This document shows positions 43,905 to 56,345 of a stretch of 64,000 nucleotides of DNA, one piece after another. Below the pieces are notes generated by a model. That model was given only the letters and a program-made list of their open reading frames with translations, did not search any database and was not told the DNA's origin. The DNA lies in assembly GCA_034231615.1 (NCBI GenBank), contig CM067317.1, positions 21,743,477 through 21,807,476 of the forward strand, in the 5' to 3' direction. Numbering within the stretch: the stretch's first letter is position 1; the number at the start of each line of letters is the position of its first letter. A program made the translations under genes and the position numbers. The stretch is from Meghimatium bilineatum (lineage: Eukaryota > Mollusca > Gastropoda > Stylommatophora > Philomycidae).

Positions 43905-44290
43905 TTATGGCTACATTGATAGCAACACAGATAGAAACAAAAAGGCCAAACAAGTTTGACTGTGGATATCCAGAAAACACAAATTATAATTTACAGAACT
44001 GCCTGCTGTACGACTCTACAAGATGAAAGCTATTGTCATCTGAAACATCTCTTCATAGACAATCTCTACAGCCCTGTTTTGGGCATGGTGACCACAGTAC
44101 AATTCATTGATGAAATCTAAGCATTTGACTTCGACTGGATAATAAGGAAAAAGAAGAAACTGTGGATATGTTTGAAATTGATGATAGACATGCAGTATGT
44201 ACAACAGGTTGCACTGTTCACCTGGCCTACTAACGGTATGGCTTCGGATGTTCACCATTCAGTGAAAGTGTTAAAAACACTGAAGTGTTA
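43905..44290 (+). repeat. Repeat K
   Basis: Ends GGCCTACTAACGGTATGGCT, TCGGATGTTCACCATTCAGT, as at 17740-17800, and is again followed by an A1-like sequence. Confidence 0.6.
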
Positions 44291-44385
44291 CCGCTGCTGA
44301 GGTTGAATATGTTGGGTCATTGAAGCAGATAAAATGACAACAATGAGAAATCTGTTAGGAGTTTAAGAACGCATAGCAAAAAAAT
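44291..44385 (+). mobile_element. SINE-A1-like, degenerate and shortened
   Basis: GCTGAGGTTGAATATGTTGG, GTCATTGAAGCAGATAAAAT, then AATCTGTTAGGAGTTTAAGA. Confidence 0.5.
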
Positions 44386-45500
44386 AATTTGGTTATGGTA
44401 TTTGCATGAGGATTCATTAATAGCTGATTGCAAGTATATTCATTTTAGTTTTTTACTATTCTTGCATTTCTGAAACTGTATATTTGCTTTTATGTTGTTT
44501 ATTTCTTGGGATGAGTATGATTGGTTTATATTAGGAATTGTTGACCACTTTCAGTATTAAGAAAATGGGGAATGAAAAGAAAATTCTTTTCAACCCATCA
44601 GGGAAGCACAAAATCAAATTGTTTTTTGAATTAGAATTTAATTATTTTTGTCAAAAATACTTGTGTTTGTAGGTCTACATGATGGTAATGTCACATACCA
44701 ATAACATAGTTGTCAACTTATTTTTCCATAAATCTGTATTTATAACAATTTACTTCAGTATTTCAATAAAAACATGAATATTTAGCACCACTTGCCCCCC
44801 CCCCCCCAATCAATACGTTCAATATGTGCAAAACATCTGCATTAGTAGTGATTACTGAAAATGTAATACCAAATTATTATTTTAAAAATATAAATAAACA
44901 TACACACATAAAATTTACAAAATACTTTTTGTGGGGGTTTTTGGGGAGGGGGTTTTTGTGCCTCAAAATCTGTATCAATATGGAAAATCCATACTAGTTG
45001 ACACCTATGGAATAAATATAATAGATGAAGGTGTCTGCATAGATATGTAGATATGATTTGATCAAACTGCAGTGACATATTATTCTACATGAAGTTAGGA
45101 CAAAAAAAGGAGATAGCAATTACATTTTACGTTTTGTGGGTGAATTGAGAAGTACCAAAATGATTTAATGTATTTATATCATTCTCATTTTGGCAGAGGA
45201 AGAGGTTGGCTCAGTGAAACTTTATTAACTAGTGTTTAAAAAAAATAAAATTCATTTCATTTCTTCAAGAAAAAATAAATTATATTAAAAACATTTAGAG
45301 CTGATTCTGTTGAAAATGTATACACGAAGTAGTTGTTATAGAAACAGAACAAGTTTATTATTTAAACAATAATAACATTAATAGGAAGATAAATTGTTTA
45401 TATATTGTATATTAAACTATAGTTATCTATATTAAGCAGTGTTTTAAGAACCATACAGCAAAGATTCACATATATTTTAGTGGTGCATACTTAGAACACA
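44386..45500. other. intron or downstream DNA, unrecognised
   Basis: AT-rich, with a poly(C) run at 44797-44808 and a G-rich run at 44932-44956. Confidence 0.45.
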
Positions 45501-45522
45501 TATTTGCTTTAAAAAATTAAAA

Positions 45523-46700
45523 TTGCTACTAAAACACTATTTCACACATAGTTTCAGACAACTTCAAAACACCCAAATGGGCTTCCGTAAGAACAAAAGC
45601 TGTACGGATGCTATCTTTACACTTAGACAACTAACAGAAGGAGCCACAGAAAACAACAAAGAATTATATATCGCATTCGTAGACCAAGAAAAGGCATTCG
45701 ACAGAGTAGACAGACAACAACTATGGAAAACACTATCAATATACGGAGTACCAGAACATTTAATCAACATTTTATGCAAATAGCCAATGTGCAGTAAGAA
45801 CAAATGCAGGTGTGTCCAATAAGTTCCAAATTCAATCAGGAGTTCGCCAGGGGTGTGTCCTATCCCCTCTACTTTTTATAACATATATTGACCACATCTG
45901 TAAACTAATAAGTACCAATGAAGAAGATAACATAAAAGACAAATTGAACGAACTACTATTTGCAGATGGCCAAGTACTAATAGCGACATTAGAAAAACAA
46001 TTGCAAGACCATATGAACAAACTCCACATAACATGTCAAAAATTCAACATGAAGATTAATATTGACAAGACTGAAATAATGGCAATAGCAAAGAAAGAAA
46101 GAAATATCACTATCTCCATCGATGATAAACACCTTAAACAAGTAAATGAGTTCACTTACTTAGGAAGCATTATATCGAGTGAAGGGAAAACAAGTAATGA
46201 GATACAAAATAGATGCAACAAAACATACCAGATCCTAGGACAGATGACACGTATTTTCAAGAACAAAAATGTAAACATAAACACTAAAGTTGCATTATAC
46301 AAGACTATTATTATTCCATCACTATGCTACCAGTGCCAAACCTGGACAATGACAGCACAAGACAAAAGAAAAATAGTGATACAGAAATGACATGTCTACG
46401 AAGAATACTCGGAGTGTCATTAAGAGATAGAATTAGAAACGATAACATCATACAGATAACCAAAACAATACCAGTATTGGAACACATCAAAAGACAACAG
46501 ATCAAGTGGTTTTCACACGCTTCCAGACTACCGACATATAGCATGCCACAAATGGCCATGACACATAGACATAACGGTTATAAAGCCAGAGGCAGACCAT
46601 GTAAAAGATGGATCACAGAAATCAAAGAAGCCACAGGAACAAGCTTACAAACAGCGCACAAGAAGGCCATCTCCAGAGAACTCTTCCACCCCTGACTCTG
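45523..46700 (+). pseudogene. LINE-J, longest copy; RT catalytic Asp lost
   Basis: 5' truncated. GFRKNKSCTDAIFTLRQLTE, ELYIAFVDQEKAFDRVDRQQ, a stop at 45781, then SGVRQGCVLSPLLFITYIDH, LLFADGQVLIATLEKQLQ (FADG in place of FADD near 45960), EFTYLGSIISSEGKTSNEIQ, CYQCQTWTMTAQDKRK, a frameshift near 46385, CLRRILGVSLRDRIRNDNII, KRQQIKWFSHASRLPTY and GYKARGRPCKRWITEIKEAT. The stop codon is followed by GCAAGGCAAACAAGGGACAC, AGCG and a (TAGA)n tail (46724-46745). Replication-incompetent. Confidence 0.9.
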
Positions 46701-46745
46701 CAAGGCAAACAAGGGACACAGCGTATAGATAGATAGATAGATAGT

Positions 46746-47920
46746 TTCTGACAATGGTTACCACAGTTAGTTTACTCTTTTATGTATACTAACACAGATA
46801 TAGACATGTTTCAAATGAATGAAAGAAGAAGAATGTATACTAGCAAAAACTGAGGATATATCCATATTATCTAATAATCATTAAGTGCTGTCTTCACATC
46901 AAAGGTTGGCTGCAACCTTTATAAATATAATTTGTTTCATGCATTTGTGGTTCACTCAGGCTGTATTTTGTCATCTCACTTATATATCTCTGCATTTTGA
47001 AAGCTTGGAAACAGGTTTTCTGTTTGAATATTAATGTTCATTTTTGAATTGCAATCAGCACTACTAAGTCACCTTCACTTATAGAATTGCACACAACGCA
47101 TGCATCAAGTTAGCGATGTCTGGTGTGGTACATACATTGCAACATGGTTTTCATTTGCACTAAGTTAATATCACCAATCTGTGCATTGCAGTTTCCAGAC
47201 AAAAATTCCCAGGACTTAGTAAATAATCCTCATAAATATGTTGGTTGATAAAATACATCCTTATTTTGCTCCTCTTGTTTTTTCTATATATGGTGAAGAG
47301 CTACTCTCACACTTTATTATTACTGGTATCTAATTAAATAGCTTTATAGATACAATTTTTAACCCTCAAGTTTATTTTGGGAAACAATGATTATTTATGT
47401 ACAGAGGTTGATCACAGCAATCTCTTTCATACCATTTCAAATCAAAAGATAATTATCAGTAATCAGTGATTGACAAGTCATGAAAGTAATAAAGATGTTC
47501 CAATGATCTGTAAATGCTTAATTATCCAAATTCATAAAAATATCTGTGCACATACACATTAATATAATTGTGTACGTATCAATAGAAATTGATCATCTTG
47601 GGTCTCAAGAAGTGTGCATGATCTGTTTGCTGTATTTATCATCATGCATAATGCAAATTAACTACTTGTTGTGCACGTCAGTTAATCTATTCACTCTATA
47701 ATTTTTTATTGCTTCCAATAGCACAAACGTGCATGCTGTTAGCTGATTAATAATTCAGCATACCTTTATACTTTATTTTGATGCATATGTAAATTATATC
47801 ATAAATTTCATGTCATATTTTGGTTGTGTATCTTGTAATTTTAAAATATGTTTATATGTCCCATGGAGTCAATTTATTTGTAGTTATCATCATGGTATTG
47901 AGCTTATCAAGTACTTTCTT
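46746..47920. other. intron or downstream DNA, unrecognised
   Basis: AT-rich; nothing supported. Confidence 0.4.
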
Positions 47921-47924
47921 TCTT

Positions 47925-48575
47925 CTTTTCGCTTTATACCTCATATTCCCTGCAGTGTCAAGGGTAAAAGAGTTCTCTGGAGATGGTTTTTTTGTATGCT
48001 TCATATATGTTTGTTTTTGTTGACTCTTTTATTTTTGTAATCCATAATTGCATGGTCTGCCCCTGGCTTTGTATTCATTGTGTCTGTATAGTAATGCTTT
48101 TTGAAGGGCTCTGTTTGATGTTAGTCTGGAAGCATGCGAAAACAACTTAATCTGTTGTCTTCTGATGTAATCCAGGATTGACATTGTGTTTGTTAATCTT
48201 CTGAATTTTTCGTTCCTGATTCTGTCTCTTATTGTTACTCCAAGGATTCTAGTTGACAAGTTATTTCTGTTGTAACAAGTTTCTTTTGAATTCTGTTGTT
48301 AAGTGTCCACATTTGGCATTGGTAGCATTGTTGTGGTATGATGATCATTTTATATGGTGCATTTTTTGGTGTTCATCCTCACATATTTGTTTTTGAAAAT
48401 AGGAGACATCTGCCCCAAGATCTGGTATGCTATGTTGCACCTATGTTAGATTTCATTGATGTTTTTTCCCATTTGATGATATGATGATTCCAAGATTGAA
48501 GAGTGAATTCTTTCATCTGTTTAAGTTGTTGATCATTGATTAGGATAGTTGTGTTTCTGTTTCTTTTTGTTCCCT
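47925..48575 (-). pseudogene. LINE-J copy, minus strand
   Basis: From 48575 down: a KRNRNTTILINDQQLKQMKE-like block, a QCYQCQMWTLNNRIQKK-like block, then RILGVTIRDRIRNEKFRRL, IRRQQIKLFSHASRLTSN and EYKARGRPCNYG. The final TCTCCAGAGAACTCTTTTAC end lies at 47960-47985. Confidence 0.8.
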
Positions 48576-48644
48576 TTCAGACCCTGGTAACATACCAGCG
48601 TGAATACATATTAATATACATATTAAAAATAGTGGTTTATCTTA

Positions 48645-48790
48645 TTTAAGATGTAGAATCAAGTCAGCAAGTTTTTGGTGGTAGTGAATATCTAGGCAAT
48701 ATATTATGTTCAGTATGTTGCTATTATGCTTTGAATTGCCCAGATGCACAGCTGCCTGCAAGTGAATTTGAATCTGGTATATTGGTAAAC
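48645..48790 (-). mobile_element. SINE-N fragment, decayed
   Basis: GGTGGTAGTGAATATCTAGG ... GTATGTTGCTATTATGCTTT ... CAGATGCACAGCTGCCTGCA. Confidence 0.5.
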
Positions 48791-50850
48791 CTAGGCCTAG
48801 GAATGTATATATATAAATATATATACTAGAGATAAAATCAAATCTGTAATAGCTTCATTCTAGAATTGTTACGTACTTGTGTGTTGTCATTATCTCTATA
48901 TCATCATTAGACTTCGCACAGTTTCACATTACTCTCATTCTCAGTATTTCTCTTTCTTTCGTTCCCTCTGTTCTATATTTACAGTTATGTAATAGAATTG
49001 AGCGCTGGCACATGGTGGTCACGTATATATATTTTTTCCATTAATTTTAACAATTAAAATGACGTAAAGCATTGCTTCTGCTGTTTGTCTACAAAATTCT
49101 AAGCATTTCTATCATGACTTTCAGTGTACACATTGGGTTTTATCAATGCACCCGTAACTCTTTCAGGACGTAATTATTCCAGAGTTTGGACGTAATTAGT
49201 TTTAGACTAAATTTTTGGACCACAACATGATTTAAGAACAAGCTTCCTGAAGACAAAGTATTAGCTATGAAAAGTAATATAAGGTATTAAAAAAACAAGA
49301 TAATTGAATGTGAAATCCGTACACAATATAAATATATAAGAATTGTAACAACAAAATAATTACTCCACAAACATGGATGTTCAATGAACATATATTTTTT
49401 GGACATGCATTTTGTTCTACTCACCTACAATTTTACTTGTCTTGAAATAATGCTATCAAATCTTACTAAAGTAGATGTCTTAACTATTCGTTTCCTGATC
49501 AGTTTATTTGAAGTAAATCTATCAACTGCTTAGTGTTTTATGCCATTTTTTGTGTGTAAAGTCAAATTTCAGAACTGAACAAAATATTGTGAAACTTATG
49601 AAATATTCCCAAGTATTGGATTTCCAAAGTTAGGAGAGTTTCCACTCTGCCTAACTATTTTCTGAATAATGTAGTGTAAGATTATCATTGTTGTCACTAG
49701 GCATATCTGATTCTTCAGAAACAATAGCAATGGGAACAGTTTTATAACTTTTTAGCTGTTATTATTAGCCCTTAATACGAATAATAGTAGGTCTTTTTAT
49801 TTTCTGATTTTCAATAAGTCCGCAATCTCCACTGTCAAAATCAAGAACACAGTGTTTTTTTCTGACACATCACTTGAAATAATATCTCAAATTATAAAAC
49901 TCTCAGAGAATAAAAAAGCCCGATTTTTGCTAAATCTTTGAGCTCTCTTACTAGTGGAAGATGAAGCCGCTTTGCTAATTTCAGAAAAGCTAAACCTACC
50001 TTTTTTCAAATTTTAATTTTTAATAAATATGTCACACTTGTCAAATCACACAGTACCACAAGGGTTTCGTTTCATTAGCCAGATTTCTAAAAGTTAAATA
50101 AGTTAATACAAATTAATTTATGATCCAAATGAAGAAAATTTAGATGGCATATCTGCAAGAACGAATAATCGTGGATAGGTCTTTCTGTCTGCAATGATAT
50201 ATTGTTTTTAAGGACGGAAAGAGTTAAAAGCATTTATACACTTATTATGTACTGTTTTCATTCATCAATGATGATGATGGTGATAAAAAACATGTTTTTC
50301 TGCATGTTTCTCTGCTAAGAGCAAGGATCATTTCATAAGCTATGGCAATATCAGTCACTGCGACATGTAAAGTGTGAATTTTTTGTGTGAATGTTAATGA
50401 AAGACAATAATCCAGTCTGTACCCTGTCTGTTTCAACCTGAGTATTCATGATTTTGAGACTGGAGTTCAAACAATTTGACCACTAATTCCACATGATGAT
50501 GATTAACTGAAAAAAAGTTATTATAGATGAGTCCATGAGACACCACCTGATTTATATTTTGTCTTTGTCGTTAGTGTTGGAAGTATAAATAATATACAAT
50601 TGAATCATATTCTATATAAGACATTGCACTTTAACTAATGTTGAATTTTTAAGTGTCACTAATACATCCAATCGCTGCACCAGTACAATGTGAGCTTTGA
50701 ACGTCAAGCACGTTTGACTGAGTTGGTCTAGAGAGATGAGCCCACTAACTTTTATACCAATGACCCAACAGTATTTGAAGTAATGCATATGTATTGTTCC
50801 TTTCTTAGAGTTTACATTTTATAATAGTTTTCTTCAAAAATCCATTTCAG
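48791..50850. other. intron before terminal exon 2, unrecognised
   Basis: About 2 kb of AT-rich DNA with no recognised repeat or exon, one of the cleaner stretches in the window. Confidence 0.45.
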
Positions 50851-51051
50851 GCCTTTATTTTTGGTGGCTTGTTGAACCGAGATGAAGTGTACGACATGAT
50901 TTGTCTGCAAGGCTACAAAAAACTGGTGGAATCTTGCCTTGATGACAAGTCATTACCTTGGATACAAAGTCAGAGACACAGCAGAAACAACAAAGTCCAT
51001 AAGCGTTTTCATAACTTCACACTGGCATGTGCATATGATGATTCTGATTAA
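50851..51051 (+). CDS. GRAMD4: GRAMD4 terminal exon 2 (long C-terminus)
   Basis: Acceptor AATCCATTTCAG, phase 0, 66 codons then TAA. It begins AFIFGGLLNRDEVYDMICLQ then GYKKLVESC, homologous to terminal exon 1 (10 of the first 18 residues the same), followed by a basic, Asn/His-rich tail (SQRHSRNNKVHKRFHNF) and an acidic end (YDDSD). AATAAA lies at 51108-51113, 57 bp past the stop, a good polyadenylation signal position. Confidence 0.9.
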   Translation, partial: AFIFGGLLNRDEVYDMICLQGYKKLVESCLDDKSLPWIQSQRHSRNNKVHKRFHNFTLACAYDDSD

Positions 51052-51640
51052 ATTTGGCTGTTAATTTAATATATTGATCAATATTTCAATAATGGTTTGA
51101 TAGTTGTAATAAATACTTGTGCTGTTCATGATCATGTTTTAATCTGTCTCTCTGAATTGGTCATGGCTATCCACACCTCACTGTCCCAAGTATCGTTTAT
51201 GAGATCTATTGTTGATCTTCTTCCACCCCATATTAAAGCTGTCCAGTATCTTCTCATTGTTATAATTTTATTGTCTAAAGTACTGGAGAAAATTACTTTA
51301 ACAAAATACATTATTTTTCTAAAAATCTGTAAACTTTTGAAGATTGAAATTATATTTAGCTCTGGACATTACTTTTACAGCATATATTTATGATACTTAT
51401 TGTCCTTATTAAAGATGGTTGATTGTTTATTATTAATTAGTAATAATTGCTTGTTGGTCATTCCCATGTCATACTGTGTTCTTAAAATTACCATAATGAG
51501 ATCTACATATCCTGATAAATGATTTCTGGCAATATTGATTTATATTTTAATGTTATAAACTATGAGAGTTGATGCAATTGTTGTTTCAGTAAATGCTTTT
51601 CTGGTACTAATAAAGGGTGTGTATCCAAAACATGGCTACC
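51052..51640 (+). other. 3' UTR and flank
   Basis: Holds AATAAA at 51108. Beyond it nothing recognised. Confidence 0.5.
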
Positions 51641-51850
51641 AGGTGGCATAATAAAATGGGTATCAGATGATAAAAGATAAAGAGGAAGACCAAGAGAGAC
51701 TCTTCGCAGAACAGCCATCAGAGAGGTTATGACTATAGATTTCAACAAATGCAAAATTACACACAGTAACATCAAATCGCTCAAACTGGAGAGCTCTGGT
51801 TTCTGTTCTATTTGGTGCTGAAGGATGCTAGATAGATCCAAAACATAAAA
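51640..51850 (+). pseudogene. possible LINE C-terminal scrap
   Basis: With shifts: KDKEEDQERL / KRKTKRDSSQNSHQRGYDYR resembles RGRPRETLRRT...REV, the end motif of LINE polymerases. Weak. Confidence 0.35.
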
Positions 51851-54240
51851 GACATTCTAACATGATTTTCTTAGATGATATAGTGGGGTTCCCCTTCCAT
51901 AGTCATAATTTCCTAGATCATGTCACTGTATGATAAATATGAAAATTTTTGTTTCTCTAACAGGATCAAGCGACAACCAATTGTTGTTACCATTTTTCTT
52001 CTCCAGACCAATCAAAAACCTGTTTATTGTTTGGGGATAGTAGAGTAAATACACTGTAGTCCATTTATATTCGATCCCAGCATTTCCAAATCAGTCTCAA
52101 TAATACTTGACACACTTCAATCTGTTTTAAATCAGTCATCGCTTGTGGAACACGTGTTTGTAATTCTAAAAACACCATTAATAACTACGGAATTTCAACA
52201 TTTTATTTGTGTTTCCTGAAATTTTTTGGATGACTTCCTCATCTATTCTTCAAATAGTATATAAACACTATAAATTATATTTTTGTGTTTTAAATGTGAT
52301 AAAATATTCATGGATTATATGCGTAACAATGAGTTTAGTTTTGTCGAGCTGGTTGCGTAAGGAAATATTATTCATTTGCATCGAGCGGTAAGTAAACCTA
52401 GAAATTTATAATTTGTTTCCTCTTTCAATACCCCCCTCCCTCCCCAACCTATATATTATTTTATATATAATTATTGGCAGTAATATTATGTTTAACGAAT
52501 GTAAATCTGTGGAACATTGAGTTACTGAAGGCTTTTATTTATGGATCGTGTTCTAGGATTATATTTAGCAGTTTTGGAAACATTTAATAACAATTAGTAC
52601 TTAAAGTTTTATGATTGTAAAAAATCCAAAAAAATTATGGCATGACCACTATAAATTATTTTTACATTTTATTTGTAATTATTAAAAATTAATGAAATTT
52701 TTCTGAAGTTTGTATATATGGATATAGCAATAAATATAGCAATTTGACAACTTATAATTGCAAAAAATAGTTTATAAACAAAATTTTAAGTGAAATTTGT
52801 TATCTAATTTTATAACATAATTTTCTTTAAATGTCTACTTCCTTGTTATTTTAAAAAACAAACAATTATCAGATACATGTTTAACCATTCTAAACATATA
52901 GAGAATTCATTGCCAAACATTTACATATATAATACATATTATAGGAAGTATAATTAAATGATTCGTAATAAAATTGATGACATCAGTCTTAGATAAAAAT
53001 TCATGCTGAAAAACAGGCTGGTAAAACTGTGGTTTTGCCCCTGGCACTAAGAGGTAATAGATAAATTATTGAATCAGTTTCCTCAACCCAGTGTAACAGG
53101 AGCATATACAAACATTTGAAGAGTTAGGGTTATCTTTATGTAATATTAGTCATACATAACCAATATCCCCATTTCATGGCTAAATAAATATTAGGATTAA
53201 ATTGCCAACTAAAAAGCCATTCTTAAAAATCTGGTTGCAAATTAAAAGCGTGTCATTGATTACATTTTGAGATACATTTTATATGGAAACCCAATTGAAA
53301 CATTTTTTAGGTTTTGGATCGCTTCCAAATACTACTTTGTTGTTATGATGTTTGCTTAATTTGTTGTTTCACATATCCTATAAAGTACATATGTTTTTAT
53401 AATAACATTCAGTTTCTCTAGTGTCATGTATATTGATAAGAGTGGTATCTGTACAATACCAATTCAAAAAGTCTTGAGTATTGACTATTGTTATGTATCT
53501 AACCATTTGTTAGAAGTAAGAGTATGACATCGCACAACCAGATATGTTGCAAGTGCAATAAGGAAGGATTGTACATTGAGATGGTGATTTTATGTATAAT
53601 ATATTGCTTATTGCTACAGAAATTATCACTGTAGGATCTGATGCACTTCGAGAGGAAGCATCATGCATACAAGAATATCAGATACTGTGAGAGAACTATG
53701 CTCATGTTTAAATTAAAAAAAGAATGACACTGTGATACTGCTAAAGAAGTAATCATTAATTCAATGGTCAAGCTATTATGTAATAGATAAATAAAGGAAG
53801 AAAATAGCAATTACAGTAATACGTTTTCTTACCATATAGCAATGAAAAAATAGACCGTACCAAAATACGTTTTGTTGTCATGTAGAAATGAAACATGAAC
53901 CATGCCATGATAAGATTTTTTGACATACCATGAAATAAATAGAGAAAAATGATGATGTTCATTTTTCATAAGTGAAGATATGCATGGCATTGAAAAACAT
54001 CAAGTTTGGTTTGTTAATTTGTGAGACATCAGATGGCTATGCGTCTAATATGTGCTCTGAAAAACCTGTTGCAGTGTGAGCAGGACTGTATTAGGTCTTG
54101 AGTTCAGAGATAACAGTCTGATCACTTCTTTCATTTTTGTCTTTTTCAAATCGCTTGCAGTGTTCTACTGTATTCGAAGCTTTTAATACCTACATTGATC
54201 TGTCCATGCCAGGATGAATGTCATGAGATGTGGTTTCTCA
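51851..54240. other. AT-rich intergenic DNA, unrecognised
   Basis: I see no exon, RNA gene or repeat family. A short C-run lies at 52428-52444. Confidence 0.45.
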
Positions 54241-54244
54241 ATAA

Positions 54245-54605
54245 ATTAGAGAAACAAATATCCTACAACTCTTATATGATTTATCCGACAAATAAAGAAA
54301 CATAGAACTTACACCTCACTCGTGAGACAGATAGAGAAACATAGACCTTGTAAAGCTTACTTGATTATGAGACAGAATAGAGAAACATAGACCGTATAAC
54401 TTTTACTTGATTATGAGACTGATAGAGAAACATAGACTTTATAACTCTTACTTGATTATGAGACATAGAGAAACATAGACCTTATAACTCTTACTTGATT
54501 ATGAGACTAATAGAGAAACATAGACTTTATAACTCTTGATTATGAGACAAATAGAGAAACATTGACTTTACAGTTTTTACTTGACTTATAAGACAAATAG
54601 AGATA
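54245..54605. repeat. tandem array, units of 43 to about 55 bp
   Basis: Units carry AGAGAAACATAGACCTTATA, ACTCTTACTTGATTATGAGA. The unit length varies by small deletions. Confidence 0.9.
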
Positions 54606-55055
54606 TTATTTGATCTCAAATGTGATTCATCAAAATAATTCAAGAACTTAATTTGAATTTCTGTATATCTGTGATTCCCTCACAAGTTCTACATTGGAAC
54701 ATCATTTGTCCCATTTGTGGGACCCTCATTCTAGTCAAGCATGTTTCCATGTGACTAATATGATCACATGGAGGTTTTGCAACCCCAAGAAGCAAACATA
54801 ATAAGTACTACACTAGCTTTCATAAGTCATACATGAAATTAGTAGTCAGTAATGCTGCATATTGGTTGTAAAGTAAAGTAAATTTTTTACCTTTTCTACA
54901 CCATTGAGACTTGTGGAGAATATGGGTGTTAGGCTTGTATTTTCTACACCATTGAGGCGTATGAGAAATATGGTATTATGCCTGCATTTTTCATTGACTA
55001 ATGGCATACTTGGGATGCTGCGGTCAGCCAAGGAGCAGTGTGTGATTTAAAAATA
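54606..55055. other. intergenic DNA with a short duplication
   Basis: TTTTCTACACCATTGAGRCK then AGAATATGG occurs twice (54890-54920, 54940-54970). Otherwise nothing. Confidence 0.5.
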
Positions 55056-55057
55056 TT

Positions 55058-55142
55058 TCTCTTTGAACTCGAAATTGAACCTTTGATCACCCAACTAGGA
55101 AGTCAGTTCACTAACAACTGAGCTATCATGACCCCCAAATGG
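55058..55142 (-). mobile_element. tRNA-derived SINE head, decayed
   Basis: Minus strand: GATAGCTCAGTTGTTAGTGA (box A-like), AAGGTTCAATTTCGAG (box B-like). It looks like a tRNA gene at first sight, but the arms do not pair well. Confidence 0.55.
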
Positions 55143-56148
55143 TAGAAATATGATTATAATATGGTTTGTATTTCAATATTTTATGACTATATCTTATGAT
55201 GTCATTGGATAAAGAAGCTTTTATGTAATATCTCATAAATTGATTCTTAAGTTCATCTTTTGTTTCTTTTATAAAACAATTACAGATTGTATTTTTACTT
55301 TATAGCTTAAGTCTTTTAGCAAATCATAATGCTCAAACTATAATGACAACTCATTACTGTTATATGATGATATTATTGCACTTTGGACAAATAGGTACTA
55401 AGTCTCCCCCAACATATGTCAAAGGGTATACATGCTGTTGGTTCCCAAGGCTCACTGAGTAAACAAACTTTTAATTGTCCCACAGATGCCTAGTCAGACT
55501 CTTGCCAAAATTTAATACCAAATTCCTTTAAAAAAATGGTATAAATGTGTCACCAATTTTAATATCCACACTCAGCAGGTATTCACTGAAGAATTTCAGT
55601 ATGATTTCTGTATCTAATAGAAACATACCCTTAGTTCAGATGCACATTTTATCGGACAAGCTGCCTTATTCATTTTCCTGTCACTAGAATGTCCATGTAC
55701 TGAAGTCAGTTCTTCTGAAACATGGAGTTGACTGCTTCTGATAATACGAAACAAAAATTTCTATTTCTTTGTTCATCCTGAAATGTGCATTGATTGTTTC
55801 CTATTGTACAGATGGACTGCTGTATCTGCACCTTTTGTATCAACACATTCATGTATATACCAGATATTTTAAAGACTGGTTTTTTTCCCTCTGGTTTATC
55901 CCTAATCTTAAAGCAAAAATACAGTGATGTACATGAATCATGTCAACAACTTTTTTGCCCCAATAAATCATACATAACACTCAATTACATTTAATGGAAA
56001 AATAAACACATAAAATAAAACTTGAGTTTGATAAATGGTACCAATAAGAAAACAAAGATTATAGTCAGGGTAACACTCCCCCTCCTGAAAGAATTTGAAT
56101 GTGACTGTATATAGTGTAAGCAATGGTTTCGGTAGGTATACAATTGTT
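55143..56148. other. intergenic DNA, unrecognised
   Basis: Nothing supported. Confidence 0.4.
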
Positions 56149-56149
56149 A

Positions 56150-56345
56150 AGGAAGTATATTGATAAAGTATCCTATTCAGGACATAGCCATCAACCCAGC
56201 ATGTTTTGGCTGTAATTATTTTATAGACAATATAAATATGTCAGTAGTTTGCCATTTCTTTTTGAACGGTCCTGATGCACAATTGCCTGTGGTGGGATAT
56301 GAGTCCAGTACCTTGGTCACCTCAGGCGTGCTCTGTACCACAGTA
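56150..56345 (-). mobile_element. SINE-N, near full length
   Basis: The inverse of 7246-7446: ATCCTATTCAGGACATAGCC, ATCAACCCAGCATGTTTTGG, TTGCCATTTCTTTTTGAACG and the tRNA-like head ATATGAGTCCAGTACCTTGG ... GGCGTGCTCTGTACCAC. Confidence 0.8.

Larger units (their letters stand above)
2752..51051 (+). other. GRAMD4: GRAMD4 homologue, gene span (N-terminal exons missing)
   Basis: This span covers ten internal exons and two alternative terminal exons. Joined, they give 327 common residues plus 39 or 66 C-terminal residues. Order in the protein: hydrophobic block around residues 24-60 (IVFV then YMYSLWQGW), a polar segment (SDKFNLVMQVARKVQNFLG), a second hydrophobic block around 128-163, a basic stretch (RFPRVRRKYDSSWRLW), a linker, and a GRAM domain from about 236 (FCELFALPESE) into the last exon. 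Vertebrate GRAMD4 has the same order, with a coiled coil in the N-terminal part that would lie upstream here. In mammals it is a membrane protein reported to act at mitochondria in E2F1-linked cell death and to dampen TLR9 signalling; neither role can be read from this sequence. All junctions keep frame and use GT and AG. Introns run from about 1.5 to 20 kb and are heavily invaded by repeats. Confidence 0.93.

Noticed and set aside
51560..51841. Minus-strand open frame of 93 residues downstream of the gene
   Set aside because: It looks like the shadow of a decayed plus-strand LINE end; no host protein features.
55058..55142. tRNA gene on the minus strand
   Set aside because: Box A and box B are present but the arms do not pair and no proper anticodon loop is visible. 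The same holds for the heads at 7246, 29053, 16855 and 10075, which are SINE heads.
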